Assembly (NCBI RefSeq): GCF_039534165.1
Contig: NZ_BAAAUX010000011.1
Span: forward strand, 310,001-374,000
Direction: 5' to 3'
Origin: Saccharopolyspora_D taberi
GTDB lineage: Bacteria; Actinomycetota; Actinomycetes; Mycobacteriales; Pseudonocardiaceae
Length of the DNA: 64,000 bases
Positions 7,326 through 14,834 of the stretch are shown here, piece after piece. Below the pieces are notes generated by a model that saw only the letters and a list, made by a program, of their open reading frames with translations, was not told the origin of the DNA and did no database searches. Both the position numbers and the translations under genes were made by a program. Positions within the stretch are counted from its first letter, which is position 1. The number at the start of each line of letters is the position of its first letter.

Positions 7326-9509
7326 TCAGGAACGGCTGACGCGCTCCAGCTCGTCCCGCAGGTCCGCCTCCCGGGGATCCCCGATCGTGCCTGCCAGCTC
7401 GGCGGCCAGCCGGAGGTGGTCGGCGGCCTGCTCGGGAACCGCCCGCGCCATCACGACCAGGGCCGAGATCCGGCCCCACACCAGGTCGGTGTCCCTGGCG
7501 TGGGCGTCGGCCTCGCGGGCGAGCTGGAACGCGTCGTCCGGTCGCGGCGGGTCGATGTGCAACCAGGACTCCGCCAGGGCGGTCGCCGTCCACACCGTGA
7601 TCGCCGGGTCGGGCACGTCCGGCGCGTGCTGCTGCGCCTCGTTGTAGATCTCGGCCGCGGTTTCCCAGTCCCCGCGCCTGGCCGCCAGCGCGCCGCGCAG
7701 CGAGGTCCCGAGCATGATGCCCGCGGTCCAGCCGACCGCCTCGTGCGCGGCCAGGCCCTCGGTGATCAGCGGGTCGATCGCGTCGTCGTCGGCGCCGAGG
7801 ACCAGCTGCCAGCGGGCGGCGTTGAACGCCGACCAGCCCACGTCTCGGCGGTGCCGTTCGCCCAGCTCGCGGCGGAGTTCCAGCCCCAGCAGCAGGTGCC
7901 GCACCGCGCGGTCGACGTCACCGGCGTCCCCGGCCGCCAGGCCGCGGGCGTGGTGGCACCAGGCGGCACCCTCGGTATCGAGGTCGGCGACGGAGGCCAG
8001 CACCTCGGCCGCGGCCCGGTCCCACGACACCAGCGGCTTGATCACGTAGCTGCCGGACGTCCCGGCGGCGACCAGCTGCCAGGCCAGCCTGGTCCAGCCG
8101 CGTTCCAGCGCCGCGTGGACCGGCGCGGGATAGGTCCAGTGCGCCTGGCTCCAGGCGAGCGCCTGCTCGTAGTTGTGCACCGCGGGCGGCTCGACGCCAT
8201 CCGGCAGCGGGGTCAGGTCCTGCGGCGTGTCGTCGCGTCCCGCGATGTGCGGCGCCGCGGCGGTCAGCCCGTGCAGCAGCCAGGTCAGCCCGCGTTCCAG
8301 CACCGCGTCGCGCTCCTGCTGCGAGTCCACGCGCTGGCCTTCGCGCCGGGCGAACTCCCGGTGCGGATCCAGGTAGTCCACCCCGCCCGGAACCCGGTCC
8401 AGCAGGCAGGCGTCCACCAGCGCCGCCAGGTTCCGGCGCACGGTGCGGCGGTCGGTTCCGGCCAGCGCGGCGGCCTGCCCTTCCGACAGCACGCCGCCGA
8501 TGAGCGCGCAGTGCCGCCAAACCCGTTGCTGCTCGGCGGAAAGCTGGGCGTAGGACTGCCGCGTCGCGCGGTCGACCGGGGTGAGTTCGTCGGCGGCGTC
8601 CAGATCGTGGGCCATGGTGATCACGGTCTCCTGTGTCCAGTGGGCGGTGGCGTCGCGGGCGGCGGTTACCAGCGCCAGCGGCATCCCCCCGCACGGCCGC
8701 ACCAGCGGGCCCACCACGAGGGGCGGCCAGCCGGTGCGGACGGCCAGCAGTTCGGTGGCCTCACCCTCGGCCAGCGGAGGCAGGTCGATGTGCAGCGCCC
8801 CGTCGGCAGTGGTTCGGTCACGGCTCGTGACGAGCAGCAAACTATCCGGACGCGACGGGATCAAGGGTTGGATTTGTTCCGGCCGTGCGTTATCGGCGAC
8901 CACCACCAGCCGGCGTCCCGCCCCCAGCCTGCGCCAGGTCTCGATCAGCTCGTCCAGGTCCCCGGCCAGCGCGGACTCCGGTGCGCCCAGCGCCCGGCAC
9001 CACGACCGCAGGACCGAATCCAGCGGGCGCGGACCGGACGAGTCGTCCCAGCCGCGCAGGTCCGCCCACAGCGCGCCCTGCACCTGCCGCCGCACCCGGT
9101 GCGCGGCGTGCGCCGCCGCGGTGGTCTTGCCGATCCCGCCGGGACCGGTGATCACCACCGTCGCCGACCGCACCGGCGCGGGCTCGGCCAGCGCCGCCTC
9201 GGCCGCGGCCAGGACCTCGCGCCTGCCGACCACGGGCCACGGCGCGGGCGGCAGCAGGTCGGGTTCGGCGGTCGCGGCGTGCCGGGCGCGGGGCAGGGCG
9301 TGCCAGCCGTCCAGGATCCGGCCGTCCGCCCCCAACGCCCTGTCCAGCGCGTCCGCCGAATCCCGGGACAGCCCCCGGTCGGTGCTGCCGCGCTCGGCGT
9401 GCGACACCGTGCCCGGATTGACGCCCGACCGCGCCGCCAGCGCCCGGACGCTCCAGCCCCGGTCCTCGCGCAGCTGCCGAATCAACCTGCCCAGCTCAGC
9501 GTGATCCAC
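7326..9509 (-). CDS. XRE-type regulator with NB-ARC ATPase and TPR-like repeats
   Basis: 727 residues. Residues 1-65 form a Cro/C1-type helix-turn-helix (GRLIRQLREDRGWSVRALA, GVNPGTVSHAERG). Residues about 90-350 are a STAND/NB-ARC ATPase with Walker A GPGGIGKTTAA, Walker B RLVVVADNA and the LLLVTSRDRT sensor. The C-terminal 300 residues are helical with TPR-like repeats (ARGLAAGDAGDVDRAVRHLLLG; ARRGDWETAAEIYNEAQQ). Such proteins are common in actinomycetes and couple ligand or protein sensing to ATP-driven oligomerisation and transcription control. It is divergent from the GGDEF gene; inverted repeats in the shared upstream region may be its site. Target unknown. Confidence 0.88.
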   Translation of the reverse strand: MDHAELGRLIRQLREDRGWSVRALAARSGVNPGTVSHAERGSTDRGLSRDSADALDRALGADGRILDGWHALPRARHAATAEPDLLPPAPWPVVGRREVLAAAEAALAEPAPVRSATVVITGPGGIGKTTAAAHAAHRVRRQVQGALWADLRGWDDSSGPRPLDSVLRSWCRALGAPESALAGDLDELIETWRRLGAGRRLVVVADNARPEQIQPLIPSRPDSLLLVTSRDRTTADGALHIDLPPLAEGEATELLAVRTGWPPLVVGPLVRPCGGMPLALVTAARDATAHWTQETVITMAHDLDAADELTPVDRATRQSYAQLSAEQQRVWRHCALIGGVLSEGQAAALAGTDRRTVRRNLAALVDACLLDRVPGGVDYLDPHREFARREGQRVDSQQERDAVLERGLTWLLHGLTAAAPHIAGRDDTPQDLTPLPDGVEPPAVHNYEQALAWSQAHWTYPAPVHAALERGWTRLAWQLVAAGTSGSYVIKPLVSWDRAAAEVLASVADLDTEGAAWCHHARGLAAGDAGDVDRAVRHLLLGLELRRELGERHRRDVGWSAFNAARWQLVLGADDDAIDPLITEGLAAHEAVGWTAGIMLGTSLRGALAARRGDWETAAEIYNEAQQHAPDVPDPAITVWTATALAESWLHIDPPRPDDAFQLAREADAHARDTDLVWGRISALVVMARAVPEQAADHLRLAAELAGTIGDPREADLRDELERVSRS

Positions 9510-9586
9510 GCGCCCTCCCTTACCCTCTCGTCACCCCGCGTGTCCGGCATTTGCGCCAGCGACCCCCCAGTTGGACGAATCAGGGG

Positions 9587-9616
9587 GTGTTGGGAAAACC
9601 CCCACACCCCCAACAC
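9587..9616. repeat. Inverted repeat between the NB-ARC and GGDEF genes
   Basis: GTGTTGGG (9587-9594) and CCCAACAC (9609-9616), 14 bp apart, within a 254-bp divergent region. A second weaker pair (ACCCCC and GGGGGT) lies at about 9560-9588. Candidate binding site for the XRE regulator, or a structured 5' end of its mRNA. Confidence 0.4.
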
Positions 9617-9654
9617 TGCCGTAGATCACCTTTTCCGGGGCATCCTCCTGCCCA

Positions 9655-9767
9655 TGACCGCAACCGGCCTGCCCACCACCGGCGCCGTCACCTCGCCGCT
9701 CCCGCCGCGGCCACCGGCCCCGGCATCCGGCCGCGGCACCAGCGCTGCCACCGGACTCCGGTCATGA
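9655..9767 (+). CDS. Possible 37-residue upstream ORF coupled to the GGDEF gene
   Basis: An ATG at 9655 opens a Pro/Thr-rich 37-codon frame whose TGA (9765-9767) overlaps the ATG of the GGDEF gene (ATGA). The overlap suggests translational coupling, but no convincing ribosome site precedes it and the composition is low-complexity, so it may not be made. Confidence 0.25.
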
Positions 9768-10390
9768 TCCGCAACCTGCACGCGGCCAGCCTCGCGCTCG
9801 CCGCGACCGCGCTCACCGGCTGGGCGCTGACCGCCCGGCACGCCCGGCGGCTCGCCGCCCAGGCCCGCATCGACCCGCTGACCGGCGCGCTGCGCCGCGG
9901 CCCGTTCATCGCCGCCGCCGAGGAGAAGCTGCGCCGCACCGACAACCTCGCGATCGCGGTGGCCGACGTCGACAACCTCAAGCCCATCAACGACGAGTTC
10001 GGCCACGCGGCCGGTGATCTGGTGCTGGCCGCCACCGCGCGGCGGCTCGCCGAACCGCTGTCGGGTCACCTGCCGCTGGTCGGCAGGCTCGGCGGCGACG
10101 AGTTCGCGATGGTCTACGTCGCCCCCGATCCGCACGACCTGCGCGCGCTGGCCGGGCGGCTGCGGGAACCGGTGGACCGGGCCGGGCTGCCCGCTCTGCC
10201 CGCGGGCGTCAGCTTCGGCGTCGCGACCTGCAACCGGCGGGCGACCTGCACCCTGGCCCGGGCGCTGGACGTCGCCGACGCGGCGATGTACCAGGACAAG
10301 AACCACCACCGCGCGATCAGCCGGACCACGTCCCTGCTGGCGCGTGGCGGCCGGGACCGGCACTCCCCAGGACTGCGCCGACCGGGCTGA
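9764..10390 (+). CDS. Membrane-anchored GGDEF diguanylate cyclase
   Basis: 208 residues. A single N-terminal hydrophobic helix (residues about 7-24) anchors a complete GGDEF domain: the start signature RIDPLTGALRRGPF, the metal-binding VADVDNLKPINDEFGH, the active-site loop LGGDEF at 109-114, and the C-terminal AMYQDKN. All residues needed to make cyclic di-GMP from GTP are present; the product-inhibition RxxD site is absent. No sensor domain is attached, so activity may be set by expression or by a partner. Translation may be coupled to a short upstream ORF. The gene is followed by a strong terminator. Confidence 0.88.
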   Translation: MIRNLHAASLALAATALTGWALTARHARRLAAQARIDPLTGALRRGPFIAAAEEKLRRTDNLAIAVADVDNLKPINDEFGHAAGDLVLAATARRLAEPLSGHLPLVGRLGGDEFAMVYVAPDPHDLRALAGRLREPVDRAGLPALPAGVSFGVATCNRRATCTLARALDVADAAMYQDKNHHRAISRTTSLLARGGRDRHSPGLRRPG

Positions 10391-10427
10391 CGGCCGGCCG
10401 CACCGAGGACCGATCGAACTGAGGGGG

Positions 10428-10480
10428 CCGACCGGGCTGAGCTCCGCGCACCCCGCAAGGGGAAGCTCAGCACCGGTCGG
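10428..10480. terminator. Long bidirectional terminator hairpin
   Basis: CCGACCGG plus GCTGAGCT (10428-10443) pair with AGCTCAGC and CCGGTCGG (10464-10480) with one bulged base, and CCCC/GGGG can pair in the loop: about 16 bp of stem between convergent genes. Confidence 0.7.
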
Positions 10481-10486
10481 CAGCGG

Positions 10487-11827
10487 TCACGGGCTGCCCA
10501 CCCCGAAGTTCTCGCCCAGCCCGAGGTTCCCACGCAGCCCGAAGTTCTCATCCAGCCCGAAGTTCTCCCGCAGCGTGGAACCGGTGTAATCGGCCTTGGC
10601 GATCCCCCGCCTGCGCAGCTCGTGCAGCAGACCGTTGACGGCGAAGTCGTGCTGGCGGTCGTCGCCCAGCCCGCCCAGCGCGAGCACGTCGAGCACCCCG
10701 GCCCGGAACCGCTCCTCGACCTGGTCGGCCAGCTGCTCGGGAGTGCCCGCCGCTGCCCAGTGCCCGGTGTCCTGCGCGGCGATGATCAGCTCCCGCAGCG
10801 TGTAGCCCCGGCGGGCGTACTCGCTGAAGATCTCCACCCGGCCCCGGCGGCGGTGGACCGATTCGAGCCGCGGCAGCAGGCTTTCCGGCAGCTTCTCGTC
10901 CAGCTTGACCTCGGAGAGGTCCACGCCGCCGCCGAGCATGTCGGCGACCTGGGTCCGGCCGTGCTCGAAGTCGATCGCCTCCCGCTTCTCCCGCACCAGA
11001 CGCCTGGCTTCCTCCTCGGTGGCGCCGTAGGTCGCGTGGAACGAGCTGAAGATCAGCGGTAACCCGGCAGGCCGCCCGTGCGCCACTGCCTGCTTGCGGA
11101 CTTTCGCGGTGTAGTCCCGCGCCACCCGCAAGGTCGGCAACGAGGTGAACACGACCTCGGCGAAGCGGGCGCCCAGCGCGATCCCCGCCTCGGACTGCCC
11201 CGCCTGGATCTGCACCGGCCGCCCCTGCGGCAGCGGCGGGATGTTCAGCGGGCCGCGGACCGCGAAGTGCCGGCCGGCGTGGTCGATCGGCAGCACCTTG
11301 CCGCGGTCCAGGACCACATCGCCGTCCGGCCCCTTCCGCAACGCGCCGTCCTTCCAGCTGTCCCACAGCGCGTTGACCACTTCCAGCGCCTCGGCGGCGC
11401 GGGCGTACCGCTCCTCCGGGCTGGGCAGCTCGCCGGGCCCGAAGTTCTCCTCGCCGACCGCGGAGGTCACCAGGTTCCAGGCCGCGCGGCCGTTGCTGAC
11501 GTGGTCCAGCGTCCCGAACAGCCGCGCCAGGTTGTACGGGTGGTGGAACGTGGTGGAGACCGTCGCGATCAGGCCCACGTGCCGCGTGACCTGGCTCAGC
11601 GCGGACACGAACACCAGGGGCTCCTGGGCACCGATCGCCCCCTGCGCCCCGAAGCTGAGCAGGTCGGCGGCGAACAGGGCATCGATCCGCGCCGCTTCCG
11701 CGCGCCGGGCCACCTCGACCGCGTCGTCCAGTGTGGACCTCGCCGGATCGGTCGCCAGCCGGTAGATCCCGGGATCCCCGCTGACTCCGGTCACGGTCCT
11801 GAGCGTCTTCGACGGCTCAGCGCTCAT
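10487..11827 (-). CDS. FMN-dependent monooxygenase, NtaA/SnaA/DszA type
   Basis: 446 residues of the bacterial-luciferase-like flavin monooxygenase superfamily. Typical motifs: ARRAEAARIDALFAADLL near the N-terminus, FHHPYNLARLFGTLDHVSNGRAAWNLVTS (FMN site), and GRPVQIQAGQSEAGIALGARFAEVVF. These enzymes use FMNH2 from a partner reductase to oxidise organosulfur or aminopolycarboxylate compounds. The ATG overlaps the stop of the upstream SsuD-like gene (TCAT on the plus strand). It is the third gene of a minus-strand operon of flavin monooxygenases. The C-terminus carries four LxENFG-like hexapeptide repeats that are not part of the family fold. Confidence 0.88.
   Translation of the reverse strand: MSAEPSKTLRTVTGVSGDPGIYRLATDPARSTLDDAVEVARRAEAARIDALFAADLLSFGAQGAIGAQEPLVFVSALSQVTRHVGLIATVSTTFHHPYNLARLFGTLDHVSNGRAAWNLVTSAVGEENFGPGELPSPEERYARAAEALEVVNALWDSWKDGALRKGPDGDVVLDRGKVLPIDHAGRHFAVRGPLNIPPLPQGRPVQIQAGQSEAGIALGARFAEVVFTSLPTLRVARDYTAKVRKQAVAHGRPAGLPLIFSSFHATYGATEEEARRLVREKREAIDFEHGRTQVADMLGGGVDLSEVKLDEKLPESLLPRLESVHRRRGRVEIFSEYARRGYTLRELIIAAQDTGHWAAAGTPEQLADQVEERFRAGVLDVLALGGLGDDRQHDFAVNGLLHELRRRGIAKADYTGSTLRENFGLDENFGLRGNLGLGENFGVGSP
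10502..10573. repeat. Four 18-bp tandem repeats in a coding 3' end
   Basis: Four consecutive 18-bp units, consensus CCCGAAGTTCTCxxxCAG, at 10502, 10520, 10538 and 10556. Read in the gene on the minus strand they give the hexapeptides LRENFG, LDENFG, LRGNLG and LGENFG just before the stop. Confidence 0.85.
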
Positions 11828-12900
11828 CGCGTCCCCTCTCCGCGCAGCAGCGGCAGCAGTTGCTCGCCCTGGCGCCGGATCTCGGTCAGGTACGGCGTGT
11901 CCGACAGGACGAAGTGGGTGATGCCGAGGCCCTGGTACTTCCGCAGCGAGCGCGCCACGTCCTCGGCCGAGCCGACCAGCCAGGTGGTGCCCGCACCGGC
12001 GCCGCCGACCCTGCCGGGTGCGGTGTAGAGGTTGTCGTCGAGCACCTCGCCCCGCTCGGCCAGGTCGAGCAGCCGCTGCTGGCCGGTGGCGGTCCGCCGG
12101 TCCGGGCCGCGGTTGTCGAAGCCCTTGCCGCCGGCCATCGCCGCGACCTTGGCCTCGGCGTCGGCCCACGCCTGCTCGGTGGTGTCCCGCACCAGCGTGG
12201 TCACCCGCAGCCCGAACTCCAGCGGCGCGTGTTCCCGGCCCAGTTCCGCGCTGAGCCGCTTGAGCCGGTCGATCCGCTCGCGGATCCCGTCCAGCGGTTC
12301 TCCCCAGAACAGCTGGACGTCCGCCTCCGCGGCGGCCACCCGCTCGGCGGCCGGGGACGCTCCGCCGAAGTAGAGCCGGGGATGCCTGCGCCCGTCCCGC
12401 ACGACCGGCCGGGGCTCCAGCGTCGAGCCGGTGACGGCGAAGTGCTCGCCGTGGTAGGTGACGTTCTCCTCGGTCCACAGCCCGCGCACGATCCGGAGGA
12501 ACTCCCGGGTGCGGTCGTAGCGCTGGGCCTGGTCGCCTTCGCTGTCGCCGTAGGCGGCGAGGTCGTCCCGGCCGGACACGATGTTGACCAGCACCCGGCC
12601 GCCGGTGAGCTGGTCCAGCGTCGCGGCGGCGGAGGCGAAGTGGGCCGGATGCCAGTAGCCGGGCCGGATCGCGATCAGCGGCTGGAACGCCGTGGTCCGC
12701 GCGGCCAGCGCGGTCGCGACGGTGAAGGTGTCCGGCCTGCCCCACCCGGCGCCGAGCAGCGCACCGCCCCAGCCGTGCTCTTCGAGCGCCACGGCGTGGC
12801 TGGTCAGCGTCGCCAGGCTGTTGTGGTCCTCGACGACGTCGTCCCCGCGATGGCCGGGCCGGACCTGGTTCGGGATGTACCAGAGGAATTCGAGGCTCAT
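11824..12900 (-). CDS. LLM flavin monooxygenase, alkanesulfonate-monooxygenase (SsuD) like
   Basis: 358 residues. The start MSLEFLWYIP and the segments WGGALLGAGWGRPD, QPLIAIRPGYWHPAHFA, GRVLVNIVSGRDD and RHPRLYFGGASPAAERVAA follow the SsuD pattern. SsuD-type enzymes release sulfite from alkanesulfonates using FMNH2. The frame is open further upstream but the ATG at 12900 matches the family N-terminus. It lies between two NtaA/DszA-type monooxygenases, and 64 bp after the first. No reductase or ABC importer is in the window, so these must be supplied from elsewhere. Substrate not determinable. Confidence 0.9.
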   Translation of the reverse strand: MSLEFLWYIPNQVRPGHRGDDVVEDHNSLATLTSHAVALEEHGWGGALLGAGWGRPDTFTVATALAARTTAFQPLIAIRPGYWHPAHFASAAATLDQLTGGRVLVNIVSGRDDLAAYGDSEGDQAQRYDRTREFLRIVRGLWTEENVTYHGEHFAVTGSTLEPRPVVRDGRRHPRLYFGGASPAAERVAAAEADVQLFWGEPLDGIRERIDRLKRLSAELGREHAPLEFGLRVTTLVRDTTEQAWADAEAKVAAMAGGKGFDNRGPDRRTATGQQRLLDLAERGEVLDDNLYTAPGRVGGAGAGTTWLVGSAEDVARSLRKYQGLGITHFVLSDTPYLTEIRRQGEQLLPLLRGEGTR

Positions 12901-12964
12901 GACTGCGTTCCCCGTTCGGATCGGCGGCGGTCCGCCACCCGGCTGTCCCTTGTGGATGGTGAGG

Positions 12965-14323
12965 TCATCGGCCGAAGGCACCCCGGTAGGCCGCGGCCGG
13001 GTGCCGGTCGTCGAGCCGGTCGCGGCCGGTGAGCTTGCGGCGCGCCGTGCCCGGTTCCGGCTCCGGCGCGGCCAGGCCGCGTTGCCGCAACTGCGGCAGC
13101 ACGTGCTCGATGAACTCCCGGTAGCTGCCCGGGATCGTGTAGTTGATGACGTTGATCCCGCCCACCCCGGCGTCGCGCCAGCGGCCGAGCACGTCGGCGA
13201 TCTGCTCCGGGGTGCCGACCACGCGGCTGTTGCGGGACCGCAGCCGTGCCAGGTCGCGCACCGTCGGCTCGCGGTCGGGGACCGCTTCCCGCAGCCAGCG
13301 GAGGCTGCTGCGGGAGCCCTCGGATTCCACCTCGCCGACGGGCGTGTCCAGGTCGTAGTGGCCCAGGTCGACGCCGATGCTCCCCGCAGCGTGCGCGACC
13401 ATGGTGTCGTCGTCGATGTACTCGTCGAGCTCGGCGGACCTGCGCCGGGCCTCCTGCTCGGTCGAGCCGATGACGAACGACAGCCCCTGGAAGAACGTCA
13501 GGTCGTCCGGGTGCCTGCCCGCCTCGGCCACCAGCCCGCGGGTGTCGGCGATGAGGTCGCGGGCCGCGTCCGGGCTCGGCGAGCTGATGAACTGCGCCTC
13601 GGCGTTGCGCGCCGCGAAGCGCCGCCCGGCGGGCGACGAGCCCGCCTGGAACAGCAGCGGCGTGCGCTGCGGCGAGGGCGCGACCAGGTGCGGGCCCTCC
13701 ACCCGGTAGCGCTTGCCGACGTGGTGGATCTTGTGCACCCTGTCGAACTCGCCATGCACGCCCCGCACCTTGTCCTGCGGCAGCGCGTCGTCCTCCCAAG
13801 AGCCTTCCCAGAGCTTGTAGACGACGTCCACGTACTCCTCGGCCCAGGCGTAGCGCTCGTCGTGCGGGGTGATGTCGTCGTAACCGAAGTTTCGCCACGC
13901 GTTGGCCGACAGGCTGGTGACGATGTTCCACGCGATCCGCCCGCGGGTGGCGTGGTCCAGCGTCGAGATCTTGCGGGCGAAGTTGAACGGGTGCTCCTGG
14001 AGGATCGAGCTGGTGATGGCGATCCCCAGGTTCTCGGTGGCGTGCGCGAGCGCCGAGACGATGACCGACGGGTCATTGCTCGGGATCTGCAAACCCGATT
14101 CGACGAACTTCTCCCACGATCCGCGGTGGTCGGCGTACAGGCCCACCACGTCGGCGAAGAAGACGAAGTCGAACCCGCCGCGGTCCAGTTCCACCGCCAG
14201 CGAGACCCAGTGCTCCAGCGAGTTGAAGTCGGTCTGCCGGGCCTCCGGCAGGCGCCACGCGCCGTGGGTGATGTGCGAGGTGGTGTTCATGACGAACGCG
14301 GCGAACCGCAACGGCCGGGGCAT
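12965..14323 (-). CDS. FMN-dependent monooxygenase, NtaA/DszA type
   Basis: 452 residues. FVMNTTSHITHGAWRLPEA at the N-terminus, FVFFADVVG, the FMN region HPFNFARKISTLDHATRGRIAWNIVTS, and TPLLFQAGSSPAGRRFAARNAEAQF are characteristic of the nitrilotriacetate/dibenzothiophene-sulfone monooxygenase branch. ATG at 14323 is preceded by a perfect AGGAGGT. It is the first gene of the minus-strand sulfur operon and is divergent from the DszC/SfnB-like enzyme. A GACGGCC...GGCCGTC inverted repeat (14428-14447) lies in the intergenic region on the promoter side of this gene. Confidence 0.9.
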   Translation of the reverse strand: MPRPLRFAAFVMNTTSHITHGAWRLPEARQTDFNSLEHWVSLAVELDRGGFDFVFFADVVGLYADHRGSWEKFVESGLQIPSNDPSVIVSALAHATENLGIAITSSILQEHPFNFARKISTLDHATRGRIAWNIVTSLSANAWRNFGYDDITPHDERYAWAEEYVDVVYKLWEGSWEDDALPQDKVRGVHGEFDRVHKIHHVGKRYRVEGPHLVAPSPQRTPLLFQAGSSPAGRRFAARNAEAQFISSPSPDAARDLIADTRGLVAEAGRHPDDLTFFQGLSFVIGSTEQEARRRSAELDEYIDDDTMVAHAAGSIGVDLGHYDLDTPVGEVESEGSRSSLRWLREAVPDREPTVRDLARLRSRNSRVVGTPEQIADVLGRWRDAGVGGINVINYTIPGSYREFIEHVLPQLRQRGLAAPEPEPGTARRKLTGRDRLDDRHPAAAYRGAFGR

Positions 14324-14564
14324 CGGTGGACCTCCTGTCGGTGTGGCCGGGGATTCCAGGCTCGGGCGCGGCTGACTCGGGCGCGACGGCTGCGGCGGCG
14401 GATTCGTCCGGCAGGGCCGAGTTTCACGACGGCCCGAACCGGCCGTCAAGACGGCCCCGCGCCCGTCGCAGCCAATGGGACGCGAGCGGATCACCCTTGG
14501 CGCACAAGGTATTTTGAGCCCGCGCGCGGGAAGCGCCCGAGGAGTGGGACGGTTCCGGAGCCGG

Positions 14565-14594
14565 TTGACAATCCCCGCGGTGGCGGCCAAGTAT
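14565..14594 (+). promoter_or_regulatory. Promoter of the leader peptide and DszC/SfnB-like gene
   Basis: Perfect TTGACA (14565-14570), 18-bp spacer, AAGTAT (14589-14594). A start about 7 bp later would fall at the GTG of the leader peptide, making that peptide leaderless. Confidence 0.5.
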
Positions 14595-14601
14595 TCCCAA
14601 C

Positions 14602-14688
14602 GTGTTCGTTCTCGCCTCGTTCACCCGTCGCAGGCACGTGGATCTGCACCGCCGGACCAGCCAGGCGTGTCGTCCCGCCAGACCGTGA
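14602..14688 (+). CDS. Actinobacterial regulatory leader peptide (HVDL...C type)
   Basis: A GTG-initiated 28-codon ORF. Residues 9-18 read RRRHVDLHRR, followed by TSQACRPARP with Cys at residue 23. This matches the short leader peptides (basic residues, then HVDLxR, then a C-terminal Ser/Ala/Cys stretch) found before many sulfur-metabolism operons in actinomycetes and annotated as putative cis-regulatory leader peptides. They are thought to sense cysteine or sulfur supply by ribosome stalling near the Cys codon. A 7-bp hairpin follows 21 bp after the stop, and the regulated enzyme begins at 14831. It is too short for usual gene finding; recognition rests on motif and position. Confidence 0.75.
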   Translation: MFVLASFTRRRHVDLHRRTSQACRPARP

Positions 14689-14708
14689 GCCCCGGATCTT
14701 GCGGCACA

Positions 14709-14774
14709 GCGCGGTTCTCAGCCACCGCGCCGTCTCTTTGAACGAGTTTTCCCTTCACCGCGGCACATCCGCGG
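14709..14774 (+). promoter_or_regulatory. Candidate attenuator hairpins
   Basis: GCGCGGT (14709-14715) pairs with ACCGCGC (14724-14730), followed by CGTCTCTTTG. A second hairpin, CCGCGG (14758-14763) with CCGCGG (14769-14774), lies just before the ribosome site of the next ORF. Both fall between the leader peptide and the enzyme gene, the place for an attenuator or sequestering stem. Confidence 0.45.
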
Positions 14775-14795
14775 CATCAACGGAAAGGAACGACC

Positions 14796-14834
14796 GTGCC
14801 CGCTTCTGTCTTCTCGATCCGGAGTCCGCGATGA
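14796..14834 (+). CDS. Possible 12-residue coupling ORF
   Basis: GTG at 14796, preceded by GGAAAGGA, opens a 12-codon frame (VPASVFSIRSPR) whose TGA overlaps the ATG of the enzyme gene at 14831 (ATGA). It could pass ribosomes on to the enzyme. No Cys codon. Its good ribosome site is the main support. Confidence 0.3.
   Translation: MPASVFSIRSPR

Noticed and set aside
14428..14447. GACGGCC/GGCCGTC inverted repeat read as a terminator
   Set aside because: It lies upstream of both divergent genes; an operator role is possible but no regulator gene is adjacent, so it was not listed separately.
12692..14830. Long open frame upstream of and in frame with the DszC/SfnB-like gene, potentially adding 700 residues
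   Set aside because: It lies antisense to clearly homologous monooxygenase genes, has shadow-type Arg/Pro composition, and a family-typical ATG with ribosome site exists at 14831.
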